A stretch of DNA of 64,000 nt from Takakia lepidozioides. Taxonomy: Eukaryota > Streptophyta > Takakiopsida > Takakiales > Takakiaceae. How positions within the stretch are numbered: the stretch's first letter is position 1; each line of letters begins with the position of its first letter. Shown in pieces: positions 1 through 14,150 of the stretch. Under the pieces are notes generated by a model. It was not told the origin of the DNA. It saw nothing but the letters and a program-made list of their open reading frames with translations, and ran no database searches. Location: NCBI GenBank assembly GCA_030704615.1, contig CM060732.1:10664001-10728000 (forward strand). Reading direction: 5' to 3'. The position numbers were made by a program, and so were the translations under genes.

Positions 1-1035
1 GTTTGCGAAATGTAGATCGTTAGATTATACTCTGGTTTCAGTTGCTTCAAAGCTTTGACCTCTACTCTGGAGCTGGGATCCAGCTGGGAGCGAATCGATG
101 ACATTTGGAAAAAGAAGGGAAAAATGATATGAATCGAATTTGCAATGCCGCTCCTCACATCCAAATTTTTGCAGGGATTTGATAGAATAGGTAGATCTTG
201 GTAGTCGGTAGATCCCTCCTGTTGATCTCGAACTCTGTCCTATCTTATCTATGAAGTTTGGTATGACTATTGCTCTAAATTACGTGTACGCAATATCGTT
301 GCTAATCTTACGATCTCTTATCAAATTAAGACATCAATTGAGTACAATGACTAACCTGCTGGCCAATTGTGTGAAATGCTTTCGTTGGAAGACTCAATTG
401 AAGAAGGATGTCCGACCACCCCGTCAATCTCGATCCAAACAATATCCCTCTATAGAAAGTTCTCGTGTGAGCATACCACAATTTTCTTCACATTGGCAGC
501 GTTTCTCTGAATTTGGCCGTCGTTCCGGGTTCCCTGAATTCCCACTTCCTTGGTCTTTTCCTTTTTACAAGTAGTCTATCTTCCAATGCAAAACAAAGAC
601 ACGTGAAAACCAAATATATACAGAGAGTGAGAGTGAGGAAGCCACTGCTTACTTGAAGACACTGAGGGAGGAGATGGTAGCCATGAAATGCGAGACAGCC
701 AGTAAAGAGCAAGTTAGTTATAACAAACAAATGATAACCAAATTTGGCGAACTTTCTCATACCAACCGTAGAATTTGGATACTGATTAATTAGTCGAGGT
801 TTTGGCGAAGATCCAGGGCTTGTTGATTTTGCGCGGGAAGAAACAGTGGATGGAATCTACCTAAATATTTTGTGTATTGTGGCTGATCAATACAGTTCGG
901 AGTGAGCATTCAAGGCATGCCGTTACTGCGATCTTGAAGCCTGGCTCCTATTGTGCAGCTGCAGGATCCGGCGACAGACTCCTGCGAGGATTGCTGCTGT
1001 TGCTGCTGTAGCTAGATCAGCATTACGCTGCTGCA
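1..1035. other. 5' flank without a supported gene
   Basis: Open frames here are short, lack splice support and resemble no family I know. The stretch precedes the start codon of the DNAI7-like gene and probably holds its promoter and 5' UTR. I see no convincing TATA box. Confidence 0.4.
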
Positions 1036-4000
1036 ATGGCTCCCAAAAAATTGAGCAATAAGGAAAAGAAAGCTCTAAAACAACAGGAAAAAGGCACTTC
1101 CCAACTACCCTTGGTTGTTTCGGGTCCACGGTGCAAAAACAGCTTTCTCGATCCTTTCCCCTCTTTAGGGCTTAGGTAATATGAATGAGGACAATAGTTG
1201 AGGTACTGGGGAGGGGCCCTAAGTCTGCATGTCTTTCTGCAAGTAGTATCTACGGGGGACGAGGCCCTTTGTTTACAAAGAGACTTTCTTCAGCAGTCGG
1301 TCAGGTCCGCGCCTGCAGAGTCCTTAATGTCACAGTTGTCTTCCAAGAGACAGAGGTAGGGGAGGGAGCAAGGCTTTGGCTCGCATAATGTGTGACACAG
1401 GTAACCTGTTGTGCAGCACAATTTGCGGAGATTGATCGCAGATTGGAGCAAGGTACATCTTTTGTGAACCGTTAGAAATTGGTGCGATCTATTTCCCTGT
1501 TTCGAGAGCTATTGCACTGTCGACTTTCAATTGTTTGTGCCTCCTTAAAGCTTGACTGCTCCGTCATCGACGTAGTCTCCAATCAACAATGGTGGGAACT
1601 GGGTGTAGAACGGCGGCAGAAGGAGACAGAAGAAATTGCAAGGCGCAAGCTGGCAAAAAAGCTTGCCTATGAAGCAGAGCAAGGCTGAAGGCCGAGAGGG
1701 AACGCCTGGCCGCCGAAACTGAGATGATGCGCACCTTCCTCGATTGGCGCGGCGCCTCCTTGGCTCAGCTTCAAGCCGAATCCCTCAGTGTGGCCAATGT
1801 ATGCACAAAACACTCCATCCCTGCCTTTCGAGTACCGGAAAAGAAAATTGTCATTGTGAGGTTGCAATAGACTCTGGATGGTAGAGGTCACCACCTCACG
1901 TCATATGGCCTCTCAAGAGAAATTTGATACTCACTGCATTTCCAAATGTCGAACCTTCCCTTGGTTTCGTTCATCCACAAGCTCAACACCGAGTGGCAGT
2001 GTACATACTTGTGCAACTAATACTAAAGATTGACAAAGAAAGAAAATGCACTGAAAGAAAGAATTTTTTGAAGGTCCACAAGAGCTTATGGGACAAGAGA
2101 AAGCACGAGAAAAGAACAAGAAAGAATGTGGGCTTCTGAATAAGCAGCCCCAAAGTATGTAATCAAGGAGATGGTCAAGAACCTCATGTACATGTGCTGC
2201 CAAGCATTTCTGGTCCTCGTAGTGAAAGTTATTAGCAAGGGATTGGCTGTCCTAAGTAACTACATAGTAGAGAGGACAATGGGGAAAAAAAAGTCTTGAG
2301 TCTCCAACCGTCCTAATGCCCAGAGAAGAGCTGGAGATAGAGCAGAAGTAATTACACTGTAAGATTCTAGCATCATAGAACCAGGAAGGTGTCATGGGAG
2401 AAAGTATGCAGTTTTGTTTTGAAAGAAATCAAGAAACTATATAATAGCTGGTGAAATGACCCCTACGAACCTGTGATGTTGGTGCTACCAAAGGAGCTTG
2501 ACACATACTGTATTTGATTATCATGGGAACTGGTGGGCAGTGGAGCCGATATTTAGATACTTCCGGGCTTCCAGATGCTTCCTCTGAGAGCTCCATCAAC
2601 TGTTATCTGGAGGCCATGTATTCTACTTTTGACACAGACTTCAATGGGATGCTGCAGGCCCTGCTCGATATCTACAAGGTTCTGTCCTTTTGCCTTCATG
2701 CAACGTGTTATAGCTTTTTGTTTGCATACTGGATGATAGAGGCCTGCCCAGCCTAGCAACTGAATGGAGGGTTGTTTCTATTGCTCCTCTGCAGGTGGCT
2801 GGAGGAGCAGAAGAGCTTGCCTTGGGGGAAGACCAGAAGGGAAATACTGATTTAGCCACCAAGTAACTCTTGCTCACATTAGAGCATACAAGATTTACAT
2901 TTGCTCTAGAGATCAATTTTAGGCTAGAACGAGTCTGGGCGTTTTTTGCCCAGTATCATGCAAGCCTTAAGGGATGGACTGCCCAGCCAGGTTTGTCAGA
3001 AAATTGTTGATCACCTTATCTCAGATATTTTCTCAGATGTTTTAGCATAATCAATCATGTGTCTGGGCACCTAGCTGTAAACTGGGCTTTCCTGTACTGA
3101 AGGCACTAGCATGTTACGATCAAGATAAAAGACATGCATAGATTGTTATGGAGGGAAGCCAAGGGCATTCTCCTGAAGAAAATGTGAGCATCCTGTCAAA
3201 GATTGGCAGTGTGGGTGTGGGAGGTGTTGTCCAGATACAGGAGCTACATGCAGAAGCTGGAACAGCTCGCCAACAAACGCCTGGACTGGACCACCACCTA
3301 TCTCCTTCAAGTAAACGGTGCTGTCTCTCATCACCCTGGCATGCATGCTCTCACATGCCATAGTTGCTGCAAGGTCTTCTTTGCAAGAAATAAATATTCT
3401 CATTACAGTTATCTAACCACTAGGTGGCCAATGCTGGCTTCAGTATATCCTGGAGTACTATTTTCTTTTTTGGTGCATAGCACCATTTGTAAGCAGTTCT
3501 TACTCAGCATGTTGGAACACTGCAGTTTCCTTGACTGAACTGAGGTGCAACTAAGTGGCAGACCAAGTGGCTAGGTTGTCCATATGACTTCTGTGCGCAA
3601 TAGGCATAAGCAGTGATCTGAAAAGTGGCATTTTGTCTACTGGTTGGCAGTGCTCATATGACATATGGAGGGATAAAGCAGAGAATATTGTGTGTGGTAA
3701 GGTTGGGGACTGGAAGCTAGCACTGTGGATAAATCATCCCAAAAACCCACGTTTACGTGTCCTGGACTTGCCTGAAATTTCCATCATCTTGAATCTTCCG
3801 AAACAGTTTGCGTTGGCTAATGTTCGCCCACTTGGTCTGTATCTTGAGCATCTTTCTGCTTGTGGAAGAACCTTGAGTGATTTGCATCCATCAAGGCTGA
3901 AAAGTAGCTTTATCATGATATGTTTCAAGTGTCACACCTCCTTCAGTAGGATATGAAACGACTGCAAGGGGAGGGTAAGGCTGTGGGTAGGAGTTAATGA

Positions 4001-7000
4001 TATGCAGGCTGGTTGAAATGCAGGGTGGAGTTTTCATGATTGATGTACTGGGCGTGCCACCTCCAGCCAAGGTTGTGAAGGCCTGGACCCTCGAAAATAG
4101 TACATACTGTCCTTGCAGGAGTTTAGGTCATCTTCCACTACATCATATGTGCCAAGACTCACTACACACCTCTCCTTCACCACAATACATGCTGCAAAGT
4201 TCAAATACAGGGAGCTCATCTGAAATCCTATCTATGTCTTGTGTTGCAGTGTCAGCTTCAATGGTCAATTTGGGATACCCCATTCCAGTTGTTGGCCAGA
4301 CAGTTGCTGCGGCGCAGTCGAATGTACTTCCTATTGGTGTCAAGCTGCACATCCCTACATTCATCATCCATTGGAATCCCACTCCAGAGATTGGGTGGTG
4401 GGATTCGGTATACCTCCTCTCCCATCTTACTATCGACTGCTCCAGAAGAGCATCTTTCAACGATCTTTCGTTGTCTGAGTAGATGTTGGGTTGTAATTTG
4501 TGTGGTATAGATATTTGAGGGGAAGGAAGGGCCTTGTAGCCACGTTCCTCACGTACTCAAATTGGACAAAACAAAGAGGGGTAAGGAAGACAAAGAAGGA
4601 GAAGAAGAAGGGTGCCCCAGCCACTCTTTACACTCACTGTATTAGTTCAACTATATCAGTAGAGAGAAAAGAAGGAATGAAGCCTCCACAAGGTACCCCA
4701 AGGCCCATGGAACAAAGTAGACCAACAGGAGAGATGGAAGAAAGAAAGAAGGGAAGGAGTTTCATAATGCCCATGGAAAATGTTTGAAAAATGATATAGA
4801 AGGTGAGAGACAGTAATAATATTTACAATGCAACTCTTAAGATATAATTCCAAGGTGTTACCTCCTTGACACAGTGGAAACACAGAGGAGGAGGAAAGAG
4901 CAGCGGGTTATGGTTCTCACTCGTGGTGGTTGCAACTACTGCATAAGCAGAGGGGACAGTGCTGGCAGACAGAGGGCATCACAGAGATTGTACATGAGGC
5001 TGCAACACACAAACTGACATTTCAGACTACAAAAGCCAAGCCACTGGCTATTGTGCAAGTATTCCTTCTAATTGCTAACCTCTACACACATGTGACTGAA
5101 TAAGACATGGGCAGATGACCCCCAGTGAGTCCCCAGAAGATGAGGGAATTTTGTTAGAATCTACAGTAGTCTATTTGCCAGCTTTTGCATGAACAAAACT
5201 AACCCAATCCACGGCAACATATTTTTTAAGTCTTCTTCACCCTGATCCCAATATCCTTGTCTACACAGGTGGGAAGCTGTTTTTCTTTAATACAACTTCC
5301 CATGCTCTCTCGTCTGGACCTCCTGCTTGTACCTGGTTATCACCTCTTCAACGATATCTTCATGCAAAATGATACCAGAATGTGATCATACAACTTGTGT
5401 GTGTGTGTGCAACTTAGCATTAGAAGGCTGTGGATTGGGACATGTGAATTGAGCTTCTGTTGGTCTTGCAATGGGGGCCATACTTGAGAGCTGGGACTTG
5501 GCAGCTAGTGGTTGACTGCTTGTGTATATGCAGAGCCGGGTGCGACAGTTGCCATACATAGCATGGATCATCCGCCCAACATCCAGCTGCAGTGGCCGAG
5601 CATGCAAACACCCGCCCTCAATATCTCCATTAGCATCGGGGATGGCTGGTGCCAACTGCTACACCCAGAAATTGCAGAATGCAAGGACATTCAAGCGCAG
5701 CACCTCCCTCCGAAAGTTCTACTTCAGGTTCTTTCTTCTTGTGAACCCACCATGAGGCCCCAAATTTTGGACTTTTACATATGGCTCATCTGCATATGTA
5801 GTAGGAGCGAGGTGTGTGCCGATTTGAGATTCCACGTGAAGCTAAATGTTGGAGCCTACATGTGCATGACTGGGGTGGGCTGAGGGGATTGTCAGATTTG
5901 CAAAATATGGGCAAGGTTGGTGCAATTACCTGCTAAATATTGGATCCGACAGGGCTCATTATTGTGGGCATGCAGCATTTGTCTCGATGCGGCCGGAGTT
6001 TGCTAGGATGATGATGCTCCATTTATTAATGCTCTCATCAAGGTAAGACTTCATCTGCTGAGGAGTGGCATGAGGTGTTGCAGATCCAGCCATAGGTGCC
6101 TCTACCTGAGTTTCGGGTAACTGAATATGCACGGGGACCATAGGCACTTTCACGGAGAAAGAAGCAAAAAAAGCAATCCATATGCCATAGACATGACATG
6201 CAAATGACCATTGTTGAAAATGTGGTGTGTTCTATGCGTGTAATTGGATCATCCACGTTTGTTGAGTGACTGTGTAAGCTAAAATACAGTGCTTTTTGGA
6301 GGGGAAGCCACGCAAGTCATGTGCTATTGTTCGTTAGAGTATCCAGTATGGGTCCACATAATGGGTCTTCGTTGTACAGAATGCACCATGGACATTGCAG
6401 TCAACTGTGCAATTCCATTGAAGTGCAACATTTAGAGGAACTAGGAAAGATTAAGCAAAAGTCAGAAAGTGAAGAATGGGCCAAACAGCTGTCAACCTTG
6501 TCCATCGCTGACCTGCTTCACTAGGCAGAACCCATGCAAACTTGTGGGGTGCTGGTCAATCCCGACATAGGAGCCTGGTGAGAGTCAACTTGCTGAATCA
6601 CAAGCAACTTCATAACAAAGGTAGACGATCTGTGTACCCAAATATATCTGACAACAGTTCCACAAGCGCTTTGCTGACATTATCTATATCTGCTGGGTTG
6701 ATGCTGAGCTATGAAAGGATGTGGAACTGGAGAAATTGATATGCCGAGATGTGGCCCTGGCAGTGCCTGCCTTTACACTGGCTAGCAGCCCAATGAATTC
6801 AACTGTAGGTAGGGAAGTGTGTATTGTGCGCATTCAGGAAATTCCTGAGCCTCTGTATCCACCCACTCTGGAGAAGGTACATCGTCTTACCCAAACTATC
6901 ATATCTTCTTGTAAAGTTGTTTCCATGTCTCTGTGACACAGGCTACTTTCCCTGCTCTGCTCCTATTCCTTTGTCCCCATTTGCTCTTCCGAAGACAATA

Positions 7001-7601
7001 GGTAAAATATCCATAAAAGATTCAATGTAGAGAAGACTCGATACACTTCGTAGTCCTTTATGCAAGTGATGGTGGGTTATGCATGATCATGGGCAGAGCA
7101 AAGTGGTGAAAACATTGGTTTATAAGATCAAGGGTAGTGCAGTGCTGGATTACTCTGACAAGCTTGCAGACTACTCCGAGCATGTCACCACCTTGCTTTC
7201 TGACAAGCTTGCCACGGTATTACTTACATCCTCCACCCTGGGACTCTTCATATGGCCAGCAGCTGACTGGAAATGTCTTGAAAAACCTTTCATGTGAGAC
7301 TCCAAGCAGCAAGCGATGGAGCCCTAGCTATCTTCCAAACATTTGCAAACTGCTATGAAGTGTTGAAAGAAGAGTCCAAAGAAAATTAAAATTCATATAG
7401 TCATCCCAAAAGTATCAATTCCAGCAGTTTACCAAGACTTTCACTATGTCCGTTGTGCAGTACCATGCAAGTGTGCTTGTGACTTTGCATGGCTATTGCA
7501 CGGATACTTCTCTGCACAAGATGGAGTCAGGCTTTGTTGGCTTCACTGAATGTGTCAAAGACCTGGCATATGCACTGCGACTGTTCACCTTTGGACCTTG
7601 A
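1036..7601 (+). CDS. DNAI7: DNAI7/CASC1/IC97-like axonemal dynein-associated protein, multi-exon
   Basis: Family members attach to inner-arm dynein and tubulin in motile cilia and flagella, so this gene probably serves swimming sperm. The ATG at 1036 opens a Lys-rich start (MAPKKLSNKEKKALK). Supported exons: coiled coil ending 1798; 2541-2678 (WSRYLDTSGLPD); 2795-2862; 2923-2990; 3210-3310; from 3651 (DWKLALWINHPKNPR, LPKQFALAN); 4024-4099 (GGVFMIDVLGVPPPAK); 4250-4407 (ending GWWDS); 4951-5058 (TEGITEIV, KPLAIVQ); 5534-5727 (GDGWCQLL); about 6718-6876 (CRDVALAVPAFTLASS); one ending 7216; last 7461-7601, ending LRLFTFGP and TGA. Phases agree wherever two neighbouring boundaries were defined. 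The order of motifs matches the animal and Chlamydomonas proteins as I remember them. Three gaps remain: the exon 1 donor, the end of the 3651 exon and the region 5728-6717. Two single-base frame changes (about 1675 and 5585) are assembly errors or decay. Family assignment is firm; the exact protein is not. Confidence 0.8.
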
Positions 7602-8598
7602 GTGGGATTGGGTTAACAGTGAATGAGCACATATGTTACAATCCAGTCATAACTCCCTTGGTATGAAATGTGTCAGAGTGTGGTATGGTGCCGGTAGGAA
7701 GTGGCATATCACAGGGGAGCTTGCCTCATCCATGGGCCATCAGTTAAATCGTATTGGCATATAAACCCCGATGATCATGGGATTGAGGGTTTGTTGTGAA
7801 AAGGGAAATCAATTGAAGATTTGGGTTGGAAAAGTATGATGGTGATATTGCGAGATATTGCCCCAAGAAGAGTCCCAGAAGATGTGGCTTCATGATGCAG
7901 GCTGTATGAAGAGGCCACTCTCCAACTCTAGAGTGATACTGATAACCACCTTGCAAGAAAAGAGCCTATCTATCCATTGCTGTGATTATTCCTTTCACTC
8001 AATTCCAGGTTCAATTTCATCTTGGTGTTTTGCCGTGAGAGGCAAGTGCAGGATGGACTGTTGCAAGGTGAGGTGAGTGGATCTTGATTCCTTGCGTTTC
8101 CAAGTATGGCTTGATAGTTCACTGCGCTGTGCTATTCCTAGCAGACAACTAAAATTCCATCACTGCAAGCACAGGACATGTTAGATACTAGGAAACTACT
8201 GATGCCTATCAATATAATCGAACAGAGGGAGTGTTTGACATGCACTTACAAGAGTTTAGTTTCACTAAACAATAACATACAAGTCTGCCCATACATCGGC
8301 CTCCTTAATGAGTGAATGGTATGGTGGGATACACCAGATAAGGGAGCTCCAATGAAATGAGCCCTCTTGCGGTTGCAAATTTCGGGAAGCAAGTTCAGCC
8401 TCTGAGTGAAGACCAATCATGGGCCACTGCCCTCTGCAGCATTTTGGCACAGGGTGCAGGCTTGCACCTCTCAATAAGGATTGTTGGCCTGATGGGAGCC
8501 ATAGCCTACACGGATGCAAGCAAGGATCAAGGGCCACAATGTATGGGGCCAGGGTGGGATTGCTCATGTAGACATGGTACTACCCGTGTGAGTGCATT
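7602..8598. other. 3' flank of the DNAI7-like gene, no gene supported
   Basis: This should contain the DNAI7 3' UTR. No frame here has family resemblance or splice support on either strand. Confidence 0.4.
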
Positions 8599-9306
8599 TT
8601 AAGACCGACTCCACTTGGGTCTTTTTAGCTTGTTTTCCTCAGCTAGTCGCCGTTCTCTCATTTGATAAGCCTCCTCTTTCAATAGGGCGGCATATTGGGT
8701 GCCTATACAATGCCGTTTTTTCTCTGGTGAGGCTGACCTACTGGGAGGTTTACTGCCACAGCCACTGCTGCCACCACTGCTGAAGCATATATTGACAGGA
8801 CCTCCTCCACCTTGCATTTTACCCATCCTGCTGTCAATGTGCAGATTATTGTCGTTGGATAGCTGCACGCCCACACTCATCCCTCGTGACCGCTTGGGCG
8901 ACTGCCTGGGAGAACGCCTTGTAGGGCTCATACTGTGCAGCCGGTGCTGACAATGCCCGGCCCCTCCTGAATACGTCTGTGGGCTTCGGGTCCTTGAGGC
9001 GTACTGGCGGTGCTCTGTGTTGAGGCCAAATGCAACATGGCCATGGGCATGCTGGCGGTGTAAATTCCGAACAGAACTGCCGGCAGATGGTGAATAGCAT
9101 CGCTGTGGACTCGCATTCCCGTGCATCTTTTGCCCACCGCCATTGATACCTTGGTTCAACGACATGAGGCCCACCAGTTGGTCGCGAGCGTCTGTGAGCG
9201 CCTGCGCCAACGTTGACACTACTTCCCAGATGCTGCCCAGATGCACTTTCCCCACGGCTTTGTCTGCATATCCACCACAACCCCTCCTACCTCTATATCC
9301 CTGCAA
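8599..9306 (-). CDS. hypothetical Ser/Arg/Gly-rich protein, 3' exon
   Basis: An open frame of about 235 codons. It has no ATG at its 5' end but follows a good acceptor (CATTGCAG at the 9306 side), so it reads best as the last exon of a spliced gene whose upstream exons I could not place. It starts with a Gly/Arg-rich stretch and a short helix (VVSTLAQALTDARDQLVGLM). A long low-complexity centre with several RSP/SPR-type motifs follows. The last 35 residues are charged and helical (AALLKEEAYQMRERRLAEE). Family unknown. It could be nuclear or RNA-associated by composition, or a transposon-encoded ORF. It converges with the DNAI7-like gene. Confidence 0.4.
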   Translation of the reverse strand: MQGYRGRRGCGGYADKAVGKVHLGSIWEVVSTLAQALTDARDQLVGLMSLNQGINGGGQKMHGNASPQRCYSPSAGSSVRNLHRQHAHGHVAFGLNTEHRQYASRTRSPQTYSGGAGHCQHRLHSMSPTRRSPRQSPKRSRGMSVGVQLSNDNNLHIDSRMGKMQGGGGPVNICFSSGGSSGCGSKPPSRSASPEKKRHCIGTQYAALLKEEAYQMRERRLAEENKLKRPKWSRS

Positions 9307-10348
9307 TGTTCCACCCCCGAGACTGTATTAGCTCCGCTGCCCCATTTCTGCCGTGAATACAAACTACGATTCCTCCCTGTAGAGAACAAGCAGCCAACAA
9401 GAGGTGGCCCTTTCCGTAAGTTCAACCAATTGGGTGAGACCACTGCTTCCAAGGACACGTGATCCCCCACTCGCATATAGCATTACCCAGGTCCTATGTT
9501 TCCAACCCGCATGAACACCAACCCCGCTCTCCAAACAACCCCTGTCATTCCAACTTTTGACTCATCCGAAATGTGCAAAGGGTTTAAGAGGGCGCCCTTC
9601 CATATTGCTGGATCATCTGGGTGCAAATGGTCATGTGCCGACTAGTAAGGGATGCATTACCCCGCCCTACTTACGGAATTGATTTGCAAAGCAGGTCCAT
9701 TACAAACCCACTCACATGAAAATACAGAAGGACCGCAGATCAGCTGGTAACGACCCCTCAGTCTATCCCTGTTACCTACCCACATTACCAGAGTCACACA
9801 GCACTAGGATTTATAAGAGAGCAGACACATGCTAAGCAAAATTGGGACAAAGACGATCGAGAAACCAGAGGTAGAACCTGCTGAGAAGGCCCGCGCATCT
9901 CCACTAGTCTGGCAAACAGCCGCGGCACCGGAAGCCCCTCCAGCAGCAGTACAGCACTCGCTCATCTGCCGAGAGAAAAATTACATCGGGGTTTGGGAAG
10001 ACGGATCAGCACGATGGCGCAGCTGCAGCTGAGATGCGCACTGAGTTTGTGATCTGAACCGACAACTCAAACGAAAACCCGAGCTCCCCACAGTGGAAGG
10101 GAAGAGTACCCAACGACGCTTGGCAACAGAGGACGCGCCCTGCGGACCTGGCGGCCGAGCTCGCCCCTTGCTCCCCTGCAACCGACAGCCCTTTCAATCC
10201 CCTCGCTCGCCCTTCCGCCCCCCACACCATCTCTTGGGGAGATCTGCTCCTTTGTCGATATTTTCTCTCACGTGTTTCATATTTCATTAGAAGAAACAAA
10301 AAAAAAACCTGCCCAAGAGCAGTGGAATGACTGGGCCTTTGGTCTGGG
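9307..10348. other. no supported gene
   Basis: GC-rich in its second half (about 9880-10260). Short frames on both strands conflict and none has recognisable motifs. It may hold the missing 5' exon(s) and promoter of the minus-strand gene before it. Confidence 0.35.
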
Positions 10349-10702
10349 GTTCAAACCAGTGTTGGACTGCTATATAGTATACTGGCCGGGTATCAACCGG
10401 CTGGTATCTGCTATTGTAATACTATGGTTAATAAGGGGCCCAGAAAGGGGGTGTGGGGATTAGAGAGTGGTCCAGGAATTATGAAGCGGGAGTTATAGTA
10501 AGCTACAGCAGGAGTTCAATTAATAACTGTCACGTAAGGGGAGGGGGGAAAAAAGGAGGTAGGAAGGTAAGACCTATTAAATAGGGGATGGTTCATGGTT
10601 AGATTGGGGTCAGCGTGGTGGTTTATAGGAGTGATGTGTGTTAGCCTTCTAGAAGGTCCCACCGCTTCAGGGTGGGGCCTTCTAGAAGGGTCCCACGGCA
10701 CC

Positions 10703-10890
10703 ACTAGGGTATATAAAGAGAGCAGGGCTCTCATCTTACTATCTAAATTCACTGGACGTTAAAGAATCTTTATCTTTTATCTTTATTTATTCTTATTACT
10801 TACTATTCACTACGTACTAGTACCTAGGGGCCTCTACACACGCCCCACTAGGGTATATAAAGAGAGTCGGGCTCTCATCTTACTATCTAT
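10703..10890 (+). promoter_or_regulatory. tandemly duplicated TATA-box segment, probable LTR promoter remnant
   Basis: A segment of about 43 bp, starting ACTAGGGTATATAAAGAGAG and ending CTCATCTTACTATCT, occurs at 10703 and again at 10847. TTACTA/ACTAGTACCTA words follow both copies. The strong TATATAAA and the CT-rich sequence after it look like a retroelement promoter and R region. No partner LTR was found. Confidence 0.4.
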
Positions 10891-11174
10891 TCTTACTACT
10901 TACTAGTACCTACGGGGCTTTGCACACAAATTGTGTGGACAGTGGAGATCGGCCGCCACAGCAACAGAAGCTGAGATAGCATTCATGTCAATCAGATCAT
11001 GGTGGATATCATCGGGAGCGGCAACCAAAGAAGATATTCCCGCCCTAGATAGCTGGCTTTCGTGGTGGACGTACCGGTATGCCCAGCTCGGGTCATTCGT
11101 GAGGGAGGTAAGAATGCAGGTGCCAAAGTCACCACTACTATATCCATTGCTTTTGCGGTTGCTAACGTGAGCAG

Positions 11175-12030
11175 ATGATGGGTGGACTGTCACCGTCAGA
11201 ATCGGTGCTCGGGGAGTCTATGCCGACTTCCCACCTCCGGCATCATGCATGTCTGGTGCGTGATAGGGAAGTCTGCACCGACTTCGCATTGGCTATTTTG
11301 ACAGTGTGTCCAGCCACCTCTTTAAGTCTGCACCGACCTCCCTTGGCAATGCTCCGGGAGTGTAGACAGGGAAGTTTGTGCCGACTTACCACTGTGTTAT
11401 TACTATACTGTTCCCCTAACCCAGTGCAACTCCATGTAGCCTTCCCGTCCTTCCCTGTCACATGGAAGTCTGTGTCGACTTGTCAGTGGAGTGCCACTGT
11501 GCCCAGGCACGTTTGCGTGTGTGCAAACTTCCCATGTGCAAACAGGGAAGTCTGTGCCGACTTACCACTGTGGTTTTCTGATTCTGTGTCCACAACCCTC
11601 TGTAAGTCTGTGCTGACTTCCCATGTCGCCGGAGTACTGTCAGGGATGTCGGTGTCGTCTTTCCAGTATGTTTATTCCGTTTGTCTGCCTCTGAACAGAG
11701 CACCAACCAAGGCGCGTGAGAGTGTCAGTTCCCCGCAATCAAAGATGGTCGTCCTGGAGGCCTCCCCTGCTACTATGCCTAGTAAGAAAAAGAAGGCCCG
11801 TGAGTGGGCAAAATAGAGGGCAAAAGAACATGCGAGACAGAAAGCTAGCCATGAGGCAAGAGAAAAGGCCACTGAAGAGGCCAGGGATGTGGAGATGACA
11901 GATGCCCATGTAAGCGAGGGACGCACAGAAATGGTGGATCCCTCCAAGACAGCAGAAACAGGCAGCAACACACTGGCTGCATCCTTACCGGTTACACCAT
12001 CGCGGATGGGAGCAGCCCCGCAATTACCCA
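11175..12030 (+). pseudogene. broken ORF carrying palindromic repeats, then a charged gag-like tail
   Basis: A frame of 213 codons runs to a TAG at 11814. The same frame continues after that stop for about 70 codons of Lys/Glu-rich sequence (RAKEHARQKASHEAREK). The first part translates repeats containing EVCTDF or EVCADL. The charged tail after KKKKAREWAK resembles retroelement gag N-termini but no domain is identifiable. Likely a dead transposon ORF. Confidence 0.35.
11205..11660 (+). repeat. seven or more dispersed copies of a palindromic 22-mer
   Basis: Variants of GGAAGTCTGTGCCGACTTCC recur roughly every 50-80 bp (about 11212, 11267, 11320, 11372, 11463, 11546, 11602). The core is an imperfect palindrome: AAGTC, a 6-nt loop, then GACTT. 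Confidence 0.7.
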
Positions 12031-12502
12031 TACGGTGGAGACTGGGGGAGAGTCTTGGGACTCATCACGGTCCAAGGGGACCGTGGTGGGTGGGCCAAGA
12101 CTCATCGCGACTCATCACCGGGAATCGAGGGTTTTTGTGGTGGTTTGCCATAAAATGGTGTTGTTGTTTGTGAAACCCCCGCGGACAGTTACAAAAGTAT
12201 ATATAGGGAGTAGTAACCTCGAGAACGGTGCAAGCCCGTTGGTGTCCAAAAACTAGTGAGTAAGCGTGCGAGCCGGAAAGCGACCAAGGTGTGGGGAGCT
12301 ATTCCGGACTTCCATCGACCAAAGGGAATTTCCACTAGGTCCATTGGGAGAGGGTCTAGTGGAGGAGTAAAGGGGGGCCGTTATGCCCCGGTGAGCAGCC
12401 GAAGCTCCGAGTTGGCCTGGCGGCCAGTTTGGGAGTTAGGCGCGCGCATCAAGCGAGTAACTATGACTTGAAGGGGAGCTTACCGAAGTGAGGTGCGCGA
12501 CA
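12031..12502 (+). mobile_element. probable 5' LTR of the Ty3/gypsy element
   Basis: The region upstream of the primer-binding site holds a TATA motif (AGTATATATAGGGAG, about 12195-12210) and ends GCGCGACA just before the PBS. The 5' limit is uncertain and no matching 3' LTR occurs after the pol gene. Confidence 0.45.
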
Positions 12503-12504
12503 CT

Positions 12505-12516
12505 TGGTATCAAAGC
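12505..12516 (+). other. retroelement primer-binding site, initiator tRNA-Met type
   Basis: TGGTATCAAAGC differs at one position from TGGTATCAGAGC, the usual plant LTR-element PBS complementary to the 3' end of initiator tRNA-Met. It sits two bases after the inferred LTR end and about 40 bp before the gag ATG at 12558. Confidence 0.75.
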
Positions 12517-12557
12517 TTAGAGTTCAGTACGCGATCGTCCTTGGGATCAGCCTCATC

Positions 12558-14150
<1,593 letters not shown>

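Noticed and set aside
5959-6256. Minus-strand frames over the middle of the DNAI7-like gene
   Set aside because: No homology or splice support; they fall in an intron of the plus-strand gene.
10340-10360. GGTTCAAACC at the left transposon flank, B-box-like
   Set aside because: No tRNA or SINE structure around it; explained by the target duplication ttcaaac.
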